Source: JBHHZJ01 sp046758005
GTDB lineage: Bacteria > Pseudomonadota > Alphaproteobacteria > Kiloniellales > J153
DNA length: 64,000 nt
Direction of reading: 5' to 3'
Assembly (NCBI GenBank): GCA_046758005.1
Contig: JBHHZJ010000003.1
Coordinates: forward strand, 14,842 to 78,841
The notes below the pieces were generated by a model. That model saw only the letters and a program-made list of their open reading frames with translations. It ran no database searches and had not been told where the DNA came from. Numbering within the stretch: position 1 is the first letter of the stretch; each line of letters starts with the position of its first letter. A program made the translations under genes and the position numbers. Positions 61,752-64,000 of the stretch are shown here, in pieces.

Positions 61752-64000
61752 CTACTGGGCGGCGGCGCCGAGATGCTGCACCGCATCGGCGCAGCGTCCG
61801 CACGCCCCGGGCGCGTGCTCGTGCCGGCCGACGTCGGGCAGCACCCGCCAACAGCGCTGGCACTTCTCGCCCTCGGCCAGCTTGACGATCACGGCGACCC
61901 CCGGTGCGTCTTCGCTGATAAAGGCCCCGGCCGGCGCCGCGCCCTCGATCACCGTGAGATCCGAGGTGATGGCGACCTCGGCCATGTCGACGCCGTCGAT
62001 GGCCTGCAGCAAATCCGCGCGCTCGACATACACGACGGGATGCGCAAGCAGGCTGGAACCGATGCGCCTCTGGGCGCGTTCGATCTCGAGCGCGCCGGTC
62101 ACCGCCCGGCGGACCTCGCGCACCTTGGCCCACTTGCCGCCCACGGCGGGGTCGTTCCAGGCCCGCGGGATCTCCGGGAACAGGCGCAGATGGACGCTGT
62201 CCGCGCCCGTCCCGGCGCGCGCCCACCAGGCCTCCTCGGCGGTGAAGCACAGGATCGGCGCCAACCACGCGCTCAGGCACGCGAACAGATGGTCCAGGAC
62301 CGTGCGGCACGCCCGCCGCCGCGGCGAATCCGGACGGTCGCAGTACAGCACGTCCTTGCGCACGTCGAAGTAGAAGGCCGACAGGTCGACGGCGCAGAAG
62401 TTGTGCAGGCCCTGATAGATGCCGTGGAAGTCGAAGTCGGCGCAGCCCCGGCGCACCAGCGCGTCGAGCTCGACCAGGCGGTGCAGCACCCAGCGCTCCA
62501 GGTCCGGCATCCGCTCGGGCGGCACGCGCTCGGCCTCCCGGAAGTCGCTCAGGTTGCCGAGCAGGTAGCGCAGCGTGTTGCGCAGGCGCCGGTAGGCGTC
62601 GATCTGGTAGCGCAGGATCTCCGGCCCGATGCGCAGGTCTTCCTCGTAATCCGAGGCGACCACCCACAGGCGCAGGATGTCCGCGCCGTGCTTGGCGATC
62701 ACCTCCTGCGGCGAGATGACGTTGCCGAGCGACTTGGACATCTTGCGCCCCTGCTCGTCGAGCACGAAGCCGTGGGTCAGCACCGCCTCGAACGGCGCCC
62801 GGCCGCGCGTGCCGGCGGATTCCAGCAGCGAGGTGTGGAACCAGCCCCGGTGCTGGTCCGAGCCCTCGAGGTAGAGCGAGGCCGGCCAGGCGAGCTCGGG
62901 CCGCGCTTCCAGCACGAAGCTGTGGGTCGAGCCGGAATCGAACCAGACCTCGACGATGTCGCGCACCTGCTCGTAGTCCTCGGCCCGGTAGGCGTCGCCG
63001 AGGAAGCGTTGCGGGTCGCTCGCGTACCAGGCGTCCGCGCCCTCCCTCTCGAACACCTGCGCGACGCGCTCGATCACCTCCGGGTCGCGCAGCGGCGCGC
63101 CGGTCGCCTTCTCGACGAAGATCGGCAGGGGCACGCCCCACAGCCGTTGCCGCGAGACGCACCAGTCCGGCCGGCTCTCGATCATGGAGTAGAGCCGCGC
63201 GCGGCCGGCCTCGGGCACGAAACGGGTCTCGTTGATCGCCTTGAGCGCCTTCCGCCGCAGGTCGTTGGCCTCCATGGAAATGAACCACTGCGGCGTGTTG
63301 CGGAAGATGAGCGGGGCCTTGGAGCGCCAGGAATGCGGATAGGAATGGGTGAGCCGGCCGCGCGCCAGCAGCGCCCCGGCCTCGTCGAGGGCGGCCACCA
63401 CCGCGGCGTTGGCGTCGCCCTCCTTGCCCTGGCTGGTGTAGATCGTCCTGCCGGCGAACAGCGGCACGTGCGCCATGAAGCGCCCGTCGCCGTCCACGGT
63501 GGCCGGCACTTCGAGGCCGTGCTCGACGCCGAGTTCGTAGTCGTCGGTGCCGTGGCCGGGCGCGACATGGACGAAGCCCGTGCCCTGGTCCATGGTCACG
63601 AAGTCGGCCTCCAAAACGGGCACGTCGAAGTCGTAGCCCCTGCCGCGCAAGGGATGGGCGCAGACCGTGCCGGCAAGCGCATCGCCCGTGAATCGGCCAA
63701 CAACTGTGTGATCCGAAATGGCCGCAGCCTTGAGCAAGTCGTTCAGGAGCGGCTCGGCCACGATCAACGTCTCGCGGGCACGGGCCAGACTTCCGTCCTC
63801 GACCGCAGTGACCTCCAGAACCACGTAGGTTGCATCCGAGCGCCGGGCGATCGCCCGGTTGCCGGGAATCGTCCAGGGTGTGGTGGTCCAGATCACGACG
63901 CTGGCGCCTTCGAGCGCCGCCCGGGCCGGCTTCACCACCGGGAAGCGCACCCAGATCGTGGTCGAGGTGTGGTCGTGGTACTCGACCTCGGCGTCGGCCA
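61752..64000 (-). CDS. ileS: Isoleucyl-tRNA synthetase, 3' part (5' end outside window)
   Basis: The frame is open to the right edge, where it reads DAEVEYHDHTSTTIWVRFP, part of the catalytic/editing region. The editing domain (MDQGTGFVHVAPGHGTDDY), KMSKSLGNVISP class-I signature, anticodon-binding helices and the C-terminal zinc knuckle (CQRCWRVLPDVGRHEH, GACGRCADAV) are present. ileS-lspA order is standard. Confidence 0.97.
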   Translation of the reverse strand, partial: ADAEVEYHDHTSTTIWVRFPVVKPARAALEGASVVIWTTTPWTIPGNRAIARRSDATYVVLEVTAVEDGSLARARETLIVAEPLLNDLLKAAAISDHTVVGRFTGDALAGTVCAHPLRGRGYDFDVPVLEADFVTMDQGTGFVHVAPGHGTDDYELGVEHGLEVPATVDGDGRFMAHVPLFAGRTIYTSQGKEGDANAAVVAALDEAGALLARGRLTHSYPHSWRSKAPLIFRNTPQWFISMEANDLRRKALKAINETRFVPEAGRARLYSMIESRPDWCVSRQRLWGVPLPIFVEKATGAPLRDPEVIERVAQVFEREGADAWYASDPQRFLGDAYRAEDYEQVRDIVEVWFDSGSTHSFVLEARPELAWPASLYLEGSDQHRGWFHTSLLESAGTRGRAPFEAVLTHGFVLDEQGRKMSKSLGNVISPQEVIAKHGADILRLWVVASDYEEDLRIGPEILRYQIDAYRRLRNTLRYLLGNLSDFREAERVPPERMPDLERWVLHRLVELDALVRRGCADFDFHGIYQGLHNFCAVDLSAFYFDVRKDVLYCDRPDSPRRRACRTVLDHLFACLSAWLAPILCFTAEEAWWARAGTGADSVHLRLFPEIPRAWNDPAVGGKWAKVREVRRAVTGALEIERAQRRIGSSLLAHPVVYVERADLLQAIDGVDMAEVAITSDLTVIEGAAPAGAFISEDAPGVAVIVKLAEGEKCQRCWRVLPDVGRHEHAPGACGRCADAVQHLGAAAQ

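Overview
The window is very GC-rich chromosomal DNA with dense, mostly short-gapped genes. Gene content (CarD/CdnL, FdxA, SUV3-type helicase, HPF fused to a cold-shock domain, paired M16 peptidases behind lspA and a DUF3035 lipoprotein, a CtrA-like box) points to an alphaproteobacterium, most likely Rhodospirillales-like. That placement is inferred from gene families and order, not from a marker-gene phylogeny.

Layout. 1-9.2 kb is housekeeping: the tail of an unknown gene, htpG (minus), pcm, an SUV3-like helicase translationally coupled to an S4-domain protein, a TerB-like gene, fdxA, carD behind a long structured leader, and a phosphatase-fold protein whose catalytic residues have been replaced. 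9.3-15.8 kb is accessory: a SnoaL-like secreted protein with an 18-bp perfect inverted repeat upstream, a DUF4384/TPR protein with a Pro/Glu/Ala repeat linker, a divergent caspase-SH3-FGE fusion, and a tandem pair of His-rich DUF4399 proteins.

16-53.7 kb is a complete type VI secretion locus. A minus-strand ppkA-pppA (kinase/phosphatase) pair faces a long plus-strand run: FHA protein, tssJ, tssK, tssL (OmpA-tailed), tssM, tagF, tssA, tssB, tssC, tssE, tssF, tssG, clpV and a sigma54-dependent activator. Next come two virtually identical hcp genes, each with its own sigma54 promoter, then vgrG with an unusual C-terminal extension. The cargo end holds a DUF2169-pentapeptide fusion, a second all-pentapeptide protein, DUF3540, a DUF4150 PAAR-like tip, a transglutaminase-fold enzyme and two genes I do not recognise. 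All 13 core components (TssA-M) are present. Kinase, phosphatase, FHA and TagF suggest post-translational control of assembly, and the activator plus sigma54 promoters suggest separate transcriptional control of Hcp supply.

53.8-64 kb returns to minus-strand housekeeping: hpf-CSD, mutL (overlapping pgi), pgi, two M16 peptidase subunits, a DUF3035 lipoprotein, lspA and the 3' part of ileS, which runs off the right edge. I saw no tRNA, rRNA, CRISPR array or insertion sequence.
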